Assembly: GCA_002179805.1 (NCBI GenBank)
Contig: NAVB01001534.1
Span: 1-19,694 of the forward strand
Reading direction: 5' to 3'
Length of the DNA stretch: 19,694 nt
Source of the DNA: Acanthamoeba lenticulata
Lineage: Eukaryota; Discosea; Longamoebia; Acanthamoebidae
In this document: piece after piece, positions 10,560 through 19,694 of the stretch
Layout: every line of letters starts with the position of its first letter
Position numbering within the stretch: the stretch's first letter is position 1
Program-made: the position numbers and the translations under genes
Notes under the pieces: model-generated
Seen by the model: the letters and a program-made list of their open reading frames with translations, nothing else
Database searches by the model: none
What the model was told of the DNA's origin: nothing

Positions 10560-11267
10560 GTTTGAGTGTTATGGGTGGTTGGTGGTAGTACTGGTGGTGG
10601 GTTGGTCGCTTGCGCTGTGGTGTTGTGAAATACAAAGAAGAGAAGAGCGCTCTCGCTCTGCCTTTTGCTCTCTCGTGGCGAGACGCCCCCCACCCTACCT
10701 TTCTCCGCCAGCCACTCACCGCCTTGCGCCACCTCGGACTGCTCCCTTAACCTCCTCCACGAGTGCGAAAAGTGGATGATTGACCTGCAATCGTGCTCGT
10801 TTTCTGCGCGGTGGTTGCAGACCACGGCCAGATGAGGGCGAAATTTGAATATTTTCGCCAATGCCAAGTAACGCCCACGCGACTCACCCGCGTGGCTCCT
10901 CCTTCTTCTGTCGGTGGGCGCCTGGACACCAGCAGACGTCTGACTGTCCACTCACGTCCTTCACTAAATAAGCAACCATTGGTTGCATTGCATTGACTGG
11001 TCGCGTCACACCCATTGACTTGGCACCTGCACTGCGGTCTGCCCTCCTCCCTTTGGCTGGCGTTGGGCCAGTCACGTCGTGCCGTCACATGTCGACACAA
11101 GTCGTCTTCAACAACAAGAAGAAGAGTGACTTAGAGAAGAAGAAGAAGAGTACGGCAAAATTGATTGATCGCGTAGTGTGATGTGTTTACTGTTAGACTA
11201 GCAGCGAATCAGGTCGCCGGCAGAGAGGGGAGCGGCAATGAACCAATCAATCTTGCCAAGCATGCAA
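10560..11267. other. Profilin upstream region and SF3A3 3' flank, no convincing gene
   Basis: About 0.7 kb, the longest gap in the window. Neither of the open frames here (minus 11100-10747, plus 10793-10996) resembles a family or has a start context I trust. It holds a pyrimidine/purine-biased stretch near 10630-10700, a perfect palindrome with a CCAAT box at 10972-10986, two CATTGACT direct repeats about 20 bp apart (near 10991 and 11012) and GAAGAA repeats at 11115-11153. A 5' UTR intron of profilin could lie here, but nothing decides it. Confidence 0.4.
10972..10986. promoter_or_regulatory. 15-bp palindrome with CCAAT core upstream of profilin
   Basis: GCAACCATTGGTTGC is a perfect inverted repeat with 7-bp arms around one central base. 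It contains CCAAT on the minus strand, the strand of profilin, and is followed by TATTTAG at 10970-10964. The distance to the profilin ATG is about 415 bp, so a role would imply a long 5' UTR or a spliced leader exon. Function is inferred from motif only. Confidence 0.3.
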
Positions 11268-13626
11268 TCAAAAGTTGAGCAGGCCCTGCTTCCTGAGGAG
11301 CTCGTAGGTCTTCTTCGAGTAGACGTTGCCGTCGGCGTCCTCGCACTCCTCCTCGTCCTCTGGCTTCCACTGCGTCGCCTGCTGGTCCTCCTTGAGCTTT
11401 TCCCACACTGTGCGGCACGAGAGAGAAGTAATGAGAGATCAGCAACCTACATCATCATCAACATCAACAACAAAAACAACAAGGAGAATCGTACGATCTT
11501 GAGCGTCCTTGATCTTGGTGATCTCGTGGAAGTGCTTGGTATTGGGGATGCCGAGACATCGCATGCCGTGGGCGTGCCGCCACTCCTGGAAGTGGCGCTC
11601 AAAGGCTCGCCGGCCCTGGTAGGACTGGTTGCCGCAGATCTCGCACGGGTACATGATCCCGAGGCCGTGAAGCTTGTAGAGCCAGTAGGGGATGGGCTTG
11701 CCGTCCCAACCCACCGGGTAGTTCTGCTTACCCACCACCACTTCTTCCTCCTCCTCCGACTCGGCCTCCACATCCGAGCCCTCCTCCTCGAGCTCAGCCT
11801 TGTTGTTGATAACGCACGCACAAGGTCAGCGACGCGCATACGTAAAGGTGGCAGCAAACAAACAATGAATAAAGAAATACCAAAATTTCGTCGACAGTCC
11901 TGCTTTGCTTCTTCTCGACGTGCTGCTTGGTGGCCTCCAGCTTGTCTTGGCATGCGAGAGCCAGCTTGCGGATCTTGCACTCGAGCAGCGTGATCTGCTT
12001 GCGGAGGACAAGGCTCGTCTTGGCGGTCTCGGCCTTCTTGCCCTTCCGCTTCCTCCGCTTCTTGCCGGCCTGCGCAAACAGGGACGAGCTCAGGGCTTCG
12101 ATCGGCGTGTGCCTGCCAACAAAAAAAAAGTGGTGCAGCCAGTGAGCTAACAGCGATAGGCGCAAGCCCCAAGGGAGAGGAGGGAAAAGAGTTTACGCAC
12201 TTGAGCTGGAAGAGGCGAGCTGCCCGCTCTTCGAGAGTGCCACCACAGATAAGGCCCTTGCTTTGCAGCTCCTTCTTCAGACGCTCGAGCCCGACGGCTT
12301 CCAGATCCTTGGCCGACTCAAATTTCTGCGTTCGTGTATTTTTGTGTTAGTATTAGTTTCTCATAATCAAAAATAAATAAAACTTAAGCTGCGAAAACAA
12401 ACCTTCAGGTCAATAGGCTGGTCGTCGGGGATGTTGATCTTGACCGTCGGTTCAGGCTTGACCGAGGCGCCGTCGCTTTCGCTGTTGGCGTCGTTGGTGA
12501 CGGGAGCCGGCCCGTCATCAATGTCGTCCAACGAAGTCGTCGAGGTAGCCGCCGGAGGCGGAGCGTCATCCAGGTCAATAGCGTCGAGATCAGTGGTCGA
12601 CGATGTCGTCCCCTCCTTCTTGACGCTCTGCGCTGCAGACTCCTTTTTATCCTTGTTCGCCTTCTCCTCTTGCTCGGCCCGCTCGGCCCGTTCCCAGGTG
12701 AAGTTGCCGTCGTCCCAGCGCCGCTCGAGCTCCTCCTCGGCCTCCCGCAAGAGGCCTTCGACATTGATCAGCGGCAGGGCTCGGCGGTACCACGCGAGGA
12801 GGTAGTCGAGCAGCAGCTGCAAGTAACTGACGCAATCACCATAACCATCACATCAGACAACGTGCCCAACGCGCGCAAACAGAAAGACAGGCGTACTTGC
12901 GATAGAACTGGTCCTTGACCTCGAGCTTGTCATCGAACTTGTGAAGTGACATGAGGTAGTCTGTATAGGCGATAGACTTGCCCTTGTTCTGTTTGAGATT
13001 AAGGAAGTTCAGGTAGTGCTCGTGAAGATCAAGGAAACGACCGAAGCTTTCCTCACCCGTGAATTGGGACACTGAAGGAGAGTGAATGTTGGAGACCATA
13101 AGGGATCAAAAAGGAAGCGAATGCACAGGAAAACGACCGTCAGCAGCAGTTGGTAGGGAGTAGGGGAAGGGAGGGGAGGAGAACATACGCTCATCGTCTT
13201 CCATGACGAGCTTGTAGGCGACATCTTCGGGCTTCTCGATCGTCATGTCCGGGAACTTAGCGTAGTAGGCTCGCATTTCACGCATGGTGTCATAAAAGAC
13301 ACTGAACACCTCAGGGCCCTGACCGGTGATCCGGGAAATGTCATCATGGCGCAGGTTATCCTTATCTTCGTAGATGGCACGCAACTTGTTGCTACGGTCT
13401 TGGATGAGCTCCAGGTACTTGTTTACTTTAAGGTCAAGTGTAATCTTGGCCTTGTGCTGTAGAGACAAATTCGGTTAGCCCATTCAGAATGAGACTGGAA
13501 TGGCGAAGAGAGGAGAACAAAACGTACAGTCTTTGCCTCTTCCATTCTAAGCTGCACGATCATTCTCATGCAGCGCTCGACATCTTCGTGGAGCGCACGA
13601 GTCTTTTCGAGCAATGATGTCGCCAT
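11268..13626 (-). CDS. SF3A3: Splicing factor 3A subunit 3 (SF3a60 / Prp9)
   Basis: Eight exons: 13626-13528, 13456-13189, 13071-12897, 12826-12403, 12325-12201, 12112-11881, 11798-11495, 11407-11268 (TGA); phases agree, 588 residues, longer than the roughly 500 of the human protein. The family subunit is part of SF3A in U2 snRNP and is needed for pre-spliceosome formation in the nucleus. Seen here: N-terminal SF3a60 helices ([19 protein letters not shown]), [16 protein letters not shown], a SAP-like module ([20 protein letters not shown]), the hallmark [18 protein letters not shown], a matrin-type C2H2 finger with [22 protein letters not shown], and the end [15 protein letters not shown]. 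The extra length is mostly an Asp/Ala/Ser/Pro-rich acidic linker at about residues 215-310. The start is the first ATG in frame; only a non-ATG codon lies above it. Confidence 0.96.
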
Positions 13627-13857
13627 CTCCAAGGAATCGCTGCCGGTAAAAATCGATTTCCCTTTCGAAGTGGCTCCAACCCTTTGTGCAGTAGTAGTGC
13701 TTCAATGAACACAGCACCTAACAAGCAGTTGCTCGTTCCAAAACAGTAGTGAAGTGATGATCGAGCAAAAATCAACGGCCAATTGTTGTTTTCTTCTTTT
13801 TCCCAGGAGAAAGCTCGGCTTCTTCCCATCCAAAAAGAAAACCAAAATAAAAAAAGG

Positions 13858-14529
13858 TTATGCGAGAACACACAGCAGAGGCGAGAGACCGCACGGCGAC
13901 AACAAGGTTGTGGTGCTGTGAAGCCGGAGAAGAGCGCCAAAGATGAGCCAAAGCACCTCCACAGGCACTTCGGCCAGTGGATTATCGCCACGTTGCCGCA
14001 CGAGCAGCAGCTGTCGCACTTCGGCCTGGAACGGACGCGGACAGAAGGGATATAGCTCGGGCTGCCAGCTTTGCGCGCCGCATTGAAGTCGCACCAACAT
14101 GTGGGCTCGGCGCTTCATGTCTTCTGCTTCATCAGCCCACGCCTGCAGCTCGGGAGATGGGTCTTGCGCAACTGAACTGAGCACCAACTTGGCGCAGTCC
14201 ACAGGATTCATCAACATCACGTCGCGAAAGTGCTGCAGCAGGAGGTAGATGTTGGTTGTGTGCGGATGATTCATCGTGACGGCCATCCGGCCGGTCTCAA
14301 CGTCATCACGTCCAGACGATATCACACAGGGATGGAGCACGGGCGTCAGCATGCGGCAGCGCTCCGTCGCGAGTGGGTACACCGGTGGCAGCTGCACGTG
14401 CACCACCAGCTCAAAGGACCACGAGCCGTCGGCGCTGCTGTGCGAGAAGCTATAGGTCGTGGCCTCTTCAGGAGGACGCAAGGCGACGCAAAAGTCGAGC
14501 GGGCCGTCGTGGATCGTCCACCGTGACAT
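13858..14529 (-). CDS. E2-variant (UBC/UEV-like) protein with F-box-like C-terminal segment
   Basis: An open frame of 223 residues from an ATG at 14529. Residues 37-110 read like the core of a ubiquitin-conjugating fold: WSFELVVHVQLPPVYPLA, LTPVLHP, then NHPHTTNIYLLLQHFRDV, matching the YP..P, HP and 'W.P...I..vL..I' landmarks. The place that normally carries the catalytic cysteine (after HPN..G.ICL) reads ETGRMAV, so it would be inactive, as in UEV proteins. Residues 155-202 read SWQPELYPFCPRPF, a helical EVRQLLLVRQR, then LAEVPVEVLWLIFGALL, an F-box-like ending. The E2 N-terminal helix is missing, and the start lies inside the upstream ubiquitin-like ORF in another frame, so this may be the C-terminal part of one gene (see 14468-15199). 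The last 20 residues are low confidence. Confidence 0.6.
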   Translation of the reverse strand: MSRWTIHDGPLDFCVALRPPEEATTYSFSHSSADGSWSFELVVHVQLPPVYPLATERCRMLTPVLHPCVISSGRDDVETGRMAVTMNHPHTTNIYLLLQHFRDVMLMNPVDCAKLVLSSVAQDPSPELQAWADEAEDMKRRAHMLVRLQCGAQSWQPELYPFCPRPFQAEVRQLLLVRQRGDNPLAEVPVEVLWLIFGALLRLHSTTTLLSPCGLSPLLCVLA

Positions 14530-15199
14530 GTGTGAGCAGCTCTTCGACCAACGCTTCTTCCTCCTCTTCGTTCTTCTTTCTCGATGTCAGGGGGCCAGAC
14601 TTAGCGACAGCGGACATCGAGAGCAAGCGCATGTCCTCATCCCCGACGATCAGTTTGAGGGCAGACTCGATGAGGCTGCGGCGGTCGATGATACTTAGCC
14701 GGCTGGCGTTGCCCACCAAGGTGCTCAGGTCATCGTCCCACCCTGCCGGCAGTGCCCAACCGGCGGCAGCGCCTCGGATCAGAGTGGGATGGTCCAAAGG
14801 CCGCGGCAGAGCGCACCAGAGGGTTTGCCGTCGGATGACGACATGCAGCGTGGCCTCGTTCTGAAGGCCACTGACTTGACACATTTGCCTGTTGGCCTCC
14901 AACTGCTTCCCGGCAAAGACAACACGAGCGCGGTCAATGCCGACGGCCAGGCCGTCCACATAGTGTGGTCGCCTATGTTGAAGCGGCAATAAACGCCGCG
15001 CCGGGTCGTCAGGCGAGACGACGTCGAGCTCGGCGTCGTCGTCATAGAGCATGCATATCACCCGAGACACGTCGCCAAAGCACAAGGCCACGTTAATGTC
15101 AAGACGGATGGTGCACTCTCTGCCGTGGATGCGCCAATAGAGTGTTCGCTGGGTGGCTTCTTGCCTACGGAGCAGTCGCCATGGGGGATAGCGTGGTTT
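14468..15199 (-). CDS. Ubiquitin-like domain protein (start and 3' join unresolved)
   Basis: An open frame runs from a good acceptor-like site (TTACCACAG, ending 15200) to a stop at 14468. Its middle resembles ubiquitin: ELDVVSPDD, then GIDRARVVFAGKQLEANRQ and NEATLHVVIRR, matching the beta1-beta2 turn, the 'RLIFAGKQLEDGR' strand and 'STLHLVLR'. There is no Gly-Gly end, so it is a domain rather than a processed modifier. About 100 helical residues follow, then KKNEEEEEALVEELL. The first in-frame ATG (15052) would cut off the first ubiquitin strand. The real start is probably a short upstream exon or the ATG at 15225, which lies about 25 bp after a TATA-like element but in another frame. The frame overlaps the E2-like ORF by 62 nt, so the two probably belong to one gene, joined by an intron I could not place or by a one-base assembly error. 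Confidence 0.55.
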   Translation of the reverse strand, partial: KPRYPPWRLLRRQEATQRTLYWRIHGRECTIRLDINVALCFGDVSRVICMLYDDDAELDVVSPDDPARRLLPLQHRRPHYVDGLAVGIDRARVVFAGKQLEANRQMCQVSGLQNEATLHVVIRRQTLWCALPRPLDHPTLIRGAAAGWALPAGWDDDLSTLVGNASRLSIIDRRSLIESALKLIVGDEDMRLLSMSAVAKSGPLTSRKKNEEEEEALVEELLTHVTVDDPRRPARLLRRLASS

Positions 15200-15243
15200 C
15201 TGTGGTAAGAAAGTTGCTCAGCCATTTGAGTGAGTGCCCGTGG

Positions 15244-15253
15244 CCTTATATGG
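15244..15253. promoter_or_regulatory. CArG/TATA-like element in a divergent promoter
   Basis: CCTTATATGG fits CC(A/T)6GG and reads CCATATAAGG on the minus strand, so it could act as a TATA box (TATAAGG) for the ubiquitin-like gene. Its minus-strand distance to the ATG at 15225 is about 25 bp. It lies between divergent genes (the ubiquitin-like ORF leftward, GNAT rightward at 15454). Recognition by a MADS/SRF-type factor is inference from the motif. Confidence 0.35.
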
Positions 15254-15391
15254 GGAGCGCGAGCCGCACCTGCTGGCGGTGGGGCGGCATGCTGTGGTCG
15301 TTTCCCATCTTGTGGAGCTTGTAGTTTGCGGCCCCAAAGTTAGCCCCAAAGTTGTTCAGTGCAAGAGGGCTTACGTGGCGTTGGCCCGCCC

Positions 15392-15399
15392 TATTAAAA
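15392..15399 (+). promoter_or_regulatory. TATA-like box of the GNAT gene
   Basis: TATTAAAA lies about 55 bp upstream of the GNAT ATG at 15454, in an AT-rich stretch that contrasts with the GC-rich flanks. This spacing allows a transcript start near 15420-15425 and a short 5' UTR of about 30 nt. Assigned by motif and position. Confidence 0.4.
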
Positions 15400-15453
15400 C
15401 AGAAGATAAATTTATATTTTTTGTGCATTTTTCATTGTTCTTGTGGCCACACC

Positions 15454-15888
15454 ATGTTGGTGCGCATTTGCCGGTGGAGCGAGGCCGAGCGGCAGGCAAG
15501 CGACATACGTTTGCGAGTGTTCGTGGAGGAACAACGCGTGCCAGCGGAGCTTGAGCTCGACGATAAAGATGCTGAGTGCTGGCACGCTTTGGCCTTCCTC
15601 GACGGCGCGGAGGAAGCAGCGGTAGGCACCGGGCGCCTGCTGCCGGACGGCCACATCGGGCGTATGGCCGTGCTGCCCTCTGCGCGCGGGCGTGGGGTCG
15701 GCGCCAAGGTGCTGGAGGCCCTGGTGGAGAAGGCACGAGAGGTGGGCCACAGAGAAGTCGTTCTCTCCGCACAGATCCACGCGGAGGGTTTCTACCAGCG
15801 TGCGGGCTTCGTTCGAGAGGGTGAGCCCTACATTGAGGACGGCACGGATATCCTTCACATCGACATGAGGCGTGTGCTGACCCTGTGA
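15454..15888 (+). CDS. GNAT-family N-acetyltransferase, bacterial type
   Basis: Intronless frame of 144 residues from ATG 15454 to TGA 15888. It reads as a small GNAT: IRLRVFVEEQRVPAELELDD at the N-terminus, GTGRLL, then the acetyl-CoA-binding region GRMAVLPSARGRGVGAKV with the R-x-x-G-x-G/A loop (RGRGVG), LSAQIHAEGFYQRAGF and a C-terminal strand HIDMRR. This pattern, with 'VF..EQ.VP' and 'A...FY...GF..EG', is typical of bacterial YjcF-like acetyltransferases; the substrate cannot be told from the sequence. An upstream extension to 15352 has a non-GNAT, AT-rich translation and crosses the TATA-like box, so the inner ATG is chosen. The absence of introns in an intron-dense region and the bacterial-like sequence suggest lateral acquisition (inference). 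Base composition is adapted to the neighbours. Confidence 0.88.
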   Translation: MLVRICRWSEAERQASDIRLRVFVEEQRVPAELELDDKDAECWHALAFLDGAEEAAVGTGRLLPDGHIGRMAVLPSARGRGVGAKVLEALVEKAREVGHREVVLSAQIHAEGFYQRAGFVREGEPYIEDGTDILHIDMRRVLTL

Positions 15889-15925
15889 TGCCGCCCCCCG
15901 AAATGAACTTTTTTATGCTCACACA

Positions 15926-15983
15926 TATTTTCTATTTTCTGTTTTTCTATTTTCTGTTTTTCTGTTTTTCTGTTTTTTTTTTC
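15926..15983 (+). repeat. Polypyrimidine tandem repeat before the F-box gene
   Basis: A T-rich run made of two near-identical units of TATTTTCTGTTTTTC followed by two shortened TGTTTTTC-type units and a T tract. It fills over half of the 109-bp gap between the GNAT stop and the F-box ATG. It could be a promoter or 5' UTR element, or the tract of a 5' UTR intron acceptor. Confidence 0.6.
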
Positions 15984-15997
15984 AATTCTTGCGCATA

Positions 15998-17086
15998 ATG
16001 GACGCAAGCGCGGTGCTGCCGCCAGAGGCGTTCGCGCAAGTGCTGTCCTTTCTCGTCTCCTCAGAGACTGTGGCTGAGCTTCACGCGGCGGCCGCAGTAA
16101 GCCATTCTTGGCGGCAGGCCGTCATCAGCAGCAACGCTGTGTGGCGAGCCATGTGCCTTGTCCGCCTCCCCCCGCAGAGCTCTCTCGGAGACGCTGCGAC
16201 ACTGACAGCCGAGACCTACGCTGGTACCGCCTTGGGACTGTCGAGCGAGAAGTGGGCGCGGGCTGTCGTGGCGTCGCGGCGCCCCTTGGGAGAGGCCGAC
16301 AGACCACAGGTTCTGGAGGGCGCCGAGTGGCGGGTGGCCTTTGGGCTCCTCGTGGAGCAGGCAGCGCTCGCGTGGGATCCGCAGGCCATGTCTCCTCACC
16401 TCGAGATTGACCCAAAGGACCCGCACAAGCTATCTCACCCGTCCTCTTCTCACGGCTACTCATGGGCCCGCACCAGTGTGCCTCCTCTTCCCTGGCGTAA
16501 CACAGGATGAAAGTGTGGTTCTCATCCTGTTGCTGTTGGCGATTGTGGCTACCCACACAGAATACGGCTTCCGTACAGGCGTGCACAGGTGGGTGGTGCG
16601 CATTGAGGCTCGGTCCAGCTTCCCGGCCGTGGGTGTCTTTCCCCAACGCTTTACGCAGTGGGACCAGAGCTTTCTAGGTTCCACTGACTGCCTTCTTTGA
16701 TCGTCAATGCCTGGCTTTTGAATTGGTTCTCAAGGCATGTCCACCTGCCCGCCCGCCACACGACAGACTGGAAGTTTCAGGTCGGCTACTTCTACTCCCC
16801 GCTCGAGGGTGTGGTAAGGACGAACGGGAAGGTCAAACCGGGCGGCCTCGTCCATCCTCACCAGTTGAGCCGAGCGCGGCCATTTCAGGCACTGCAGGTG
16901 ATCGTCACCCTCGACCTGCACGCCCGCACAATCGAGTGGCAGCCGGTGCGCTCGACCCAGCAGGAGGAGGAAGGCGAGGAGGAAGAGGAGCGGATCATAG
17001 CACAGCTCTCTCCAGCGGATAAGATCCTGTATCCAGCCGCCGTGGCCGGCACAGTCGGAGAGACCTTTGTCCTCTCCCGGCCATGA
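15998..17086 (+). CDS. F-box protein with C-terminal SPRY/B30.2-like domain
   Basis: Three exons, 15998-16475, 16561-16677 and 16767-17086 (TGA), with matching phases, give 304 residues. Residues 6-60 form an F-box: LPPEAFAQVLSFLVS, AAAVSHSWRQAV, NAVWRAMC. This module binds Skp1 in SCF ubiquitin ligases. From about residue 155 the protein reads YGFRTGVHRWVVRIEA, FPAVGVFP, WKFQVGYFYSPLEGVVRTNG, LQVIVTLDLHARTIEW and a closing YPAAVAGTVGETFVL, the order of strands in a SPRY/B30.2 fold, which would bind the substrate. The combination resembles FBXO45-type receptors in outline. A Glu-rich loop (about residues 262-272) interrupts the last strands. The first 18 nt of intron 1 continue the frame before a stop, but splicing restores the SPRY motif exactly. 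The ATG is the first in frame after the polypyrimidine run. Confidence 0.8.
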
Positions 17087-17219
17087 CGGCGGCTTGCTTG
17101 ACCATACGGCCGTAGCCGGCTCTCCATGAACTGGTTACTCAAGAAATTCTCGCAACTCATTACCAGGAAAGGACAACAAGGGGGCGGGAAGAAGATAAAA
17201 CAAGAGGAAACGAGAGAAG

Positions 17220-18179
17220 ATGGAGCGAAGGAAAGCCAACATCGCGAGCAAACACAAGGTCTTCTTTCAGAAGCAGAAGGATGGACCACGGTGCCGCATG
17301 CACGCGCTTAACAATGCCCTTGGGCGGCCGGCCATCGACGTCAACCGCTTCAATGCGGCGTGTGACGCCTTCGACGCCCGCTACGACCTGCAGGGGTCTC
17401 GCCATTTCTTCCTCCTGGCTGACGTGAAACCAACCGCGGACAAAGAAAAGAACGAAAACGAAAACGACAACGACAAACAAGCTTCAGAGGCAGAGGCAAG
17501 TGGCCAAGAACAAAGACAAGAAGAAGGAGAAGAAGGAGAAGAAGGAGAGCAAGATGAGGAAAAGGAAGTGATTGACGTGTTGAGCTACATCCTACGAGAG
17601 CACTTCAACTATCGGACCAAGTACATTCCGATGGGTGGGACGGTGAGGCGGCTTGATCGAGAGGAGCTTGACCAATGCGACGCCTTCCTCAGCTTCTCCG
17701 CAGGCCACGTTTGGGCGAACCGATGCGTGCACAACACTTGGTAACCGATCAGTCCCCCATGTGTGACTTTCGTGCCCTTGTCACCACCACTGTGCAGCTC
17801 ACGCCACAAGTCCTCCAGGTATTGCCTGGATAGTCTGCAGCCACGACCCACCACAATCAAGCCCAAGAAGGCCCTGGCCTCGGGTCTGGGCCATATCCTG
17901 ATCTACTCCAAGTCAGCCGTACCACCAGAAAAGGAGAGCCGACGCTCAGAGGAAAAGAAAAAGAAACAGAAAAAGAACACAGCCAAGCCGAAGCAGGCGA
18001 ACAACGCTGAGTCAGGAGAGGTGGAGGAAGCGGAGGAGGTCGTTCTGGATCAGCCAGAGAGGGTGTTCAAGGGTGAGGGCGAGGAAGCAGACGAGGACGA
18101 AGAGGACAGAGAAGCTGGGGACGAGGAGCTTGGCTTGGTGGTGGGCAATCGCTTCAGTTGTTTGGCTTTGAGCCCATGA
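17220..18179 (+). CDS. Josephin-like cysteine protease (deubiquitinase candidate)
   Basis: Two exons, 17220-17740 and 17819-18179 (TGA), give 293 residues; the join rebuilds TWYCLDSLQPRP. Landmarks fit the Josephin fold of ataxin-3-type deubiquitinases: FFQKQKDGPRCRMHALNN (Cys25 as nucleophile), FLSFSAGHVWANR (His163) and WYCLDSL, where Asp178 takes the place of the usual Asn. The members I know have Cys..H.LNN, H-W/F-A-I-R and WFNLNSL, so the match is by order of motifs rather than close identity. A low-complexity, mostly Glu/Gln/Gly insert (about residues 74-116) splits the catalytic domain. The C-terminus from about 205 is a Lys/Glu-rich then acidic tail. Giant viruses and protists also carry short 'CR.HALNN' proteins of unknown role, so it could belong to such a sister family. 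The ATG lies 133 bp after the F-box gene stop, same strand. Confidence 0.75.
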
Positions 18180-18276
18180 AAGAAGACAACAAAGACAACC
18201 AAAACAAAGGCACACACATATGGGAGAAGGTGGGAGAGGGGCTCGTCGGGGGTGTGAGTCGCGCTGGTTGTCCTCA

Positions 18277-19694
<1,418 letters not shown>

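Noticed and set aside
10747..11100. 117-codon minus-strand open frame upstream of profilin
   Set aside because: No family motif, mixed composition, and it spans the palindrome and repeat region; more likely non-coding.
15116..15168. 53-nt intron that would join the ATG at 15225 to the ubiquitin-like frame
   Set aside because: Phases fit, but it is shorter than any other intron here and its acceptor (GAGAG) is poor; left as one of several possible starts.
15142..15324. 60-codon plus-strand open frame before GNAT
   Set aside because: Lies over the divergent promoter and antisense to the ubiquitin-like ORF start; short and without motif.
15352..15453. GNAT N-terminal extension to 15352
   Set aside because: Crosses the TATA-like box and an AT-rich stretch; the GNAT domain begins right at the inner ATG.

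Overview
This window is eukaryotic nuclear DNA, almost certainly from an amoeba of the genus Acanthamoeba. The coding sequence is GC-rich and codes for proteins throughout, broken by many short introns: I could place 46, nearly all 67-117 nt. A 126-residue profilin starts with SWQTYVDTNLVGTG and ends in NVVEKLADYLI, the pattern of Acanthamoeba profilins. All exon boundaries were worked out by hand from reading-frame continuity, GT..AG ends and family resemblance. No transcript data were available.

Layout. On the minus strand, from right to left up to coordinate 1: a two-part ubiquitin-like locus (a ubiquitin-like domain ORF, 15199-14468, and an E2-variant/F-box-like ORF, 14529-13858); splicing factor SF3A3/Prp9 (13626-11268, 8 exons); a divergent profilin (10559-10091, 2 exons); an Enhancer-of-zeste-type histone methyltransferase (9800-6618, 15 exons); and a very large signalling protein with a Ser/Thr kinase, an AAA-type ATPase, a helical-repeat region and a GAF domain (6305 to beyond the left edge, 16 exons seen). 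On the plus strand: an intronless bacterial-type GNAT acetyltransferase (15454-15888), an F-box/SPRY-like protein (15998-17086, 3 exons) and a Josephin-like cysteine protease (17220-18179, 2 exons). At the right edge, on the minus strand, lies the 3' part of a class-III PLP aminotransferase of the GABA-transaminase type (19694-18277, 7 exons).

Gene spacing is tight: 97-312 bp between most neighbours, with one larger gap of about 0.7 kb upstream of profilin. No tRNA, rRNA, transposon or CRISPR array is recognisable.

Functionally most genes are unrelated housekeeping or signalling genes. The exception is 13.9-18.2 kb, where a ubiquitin-like domain, a catalytically dead E2-like domain with an F-box-like tail, an F-box/SPRY substrate receptor and a Josephin-like deubiquitinase candidate sit side by side, with only the GNAT gene among them. 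This stretch, the complete PRC2-type methyltransferase, and the kinase-ATPase-GAF protein are the parts most worth a closer look.
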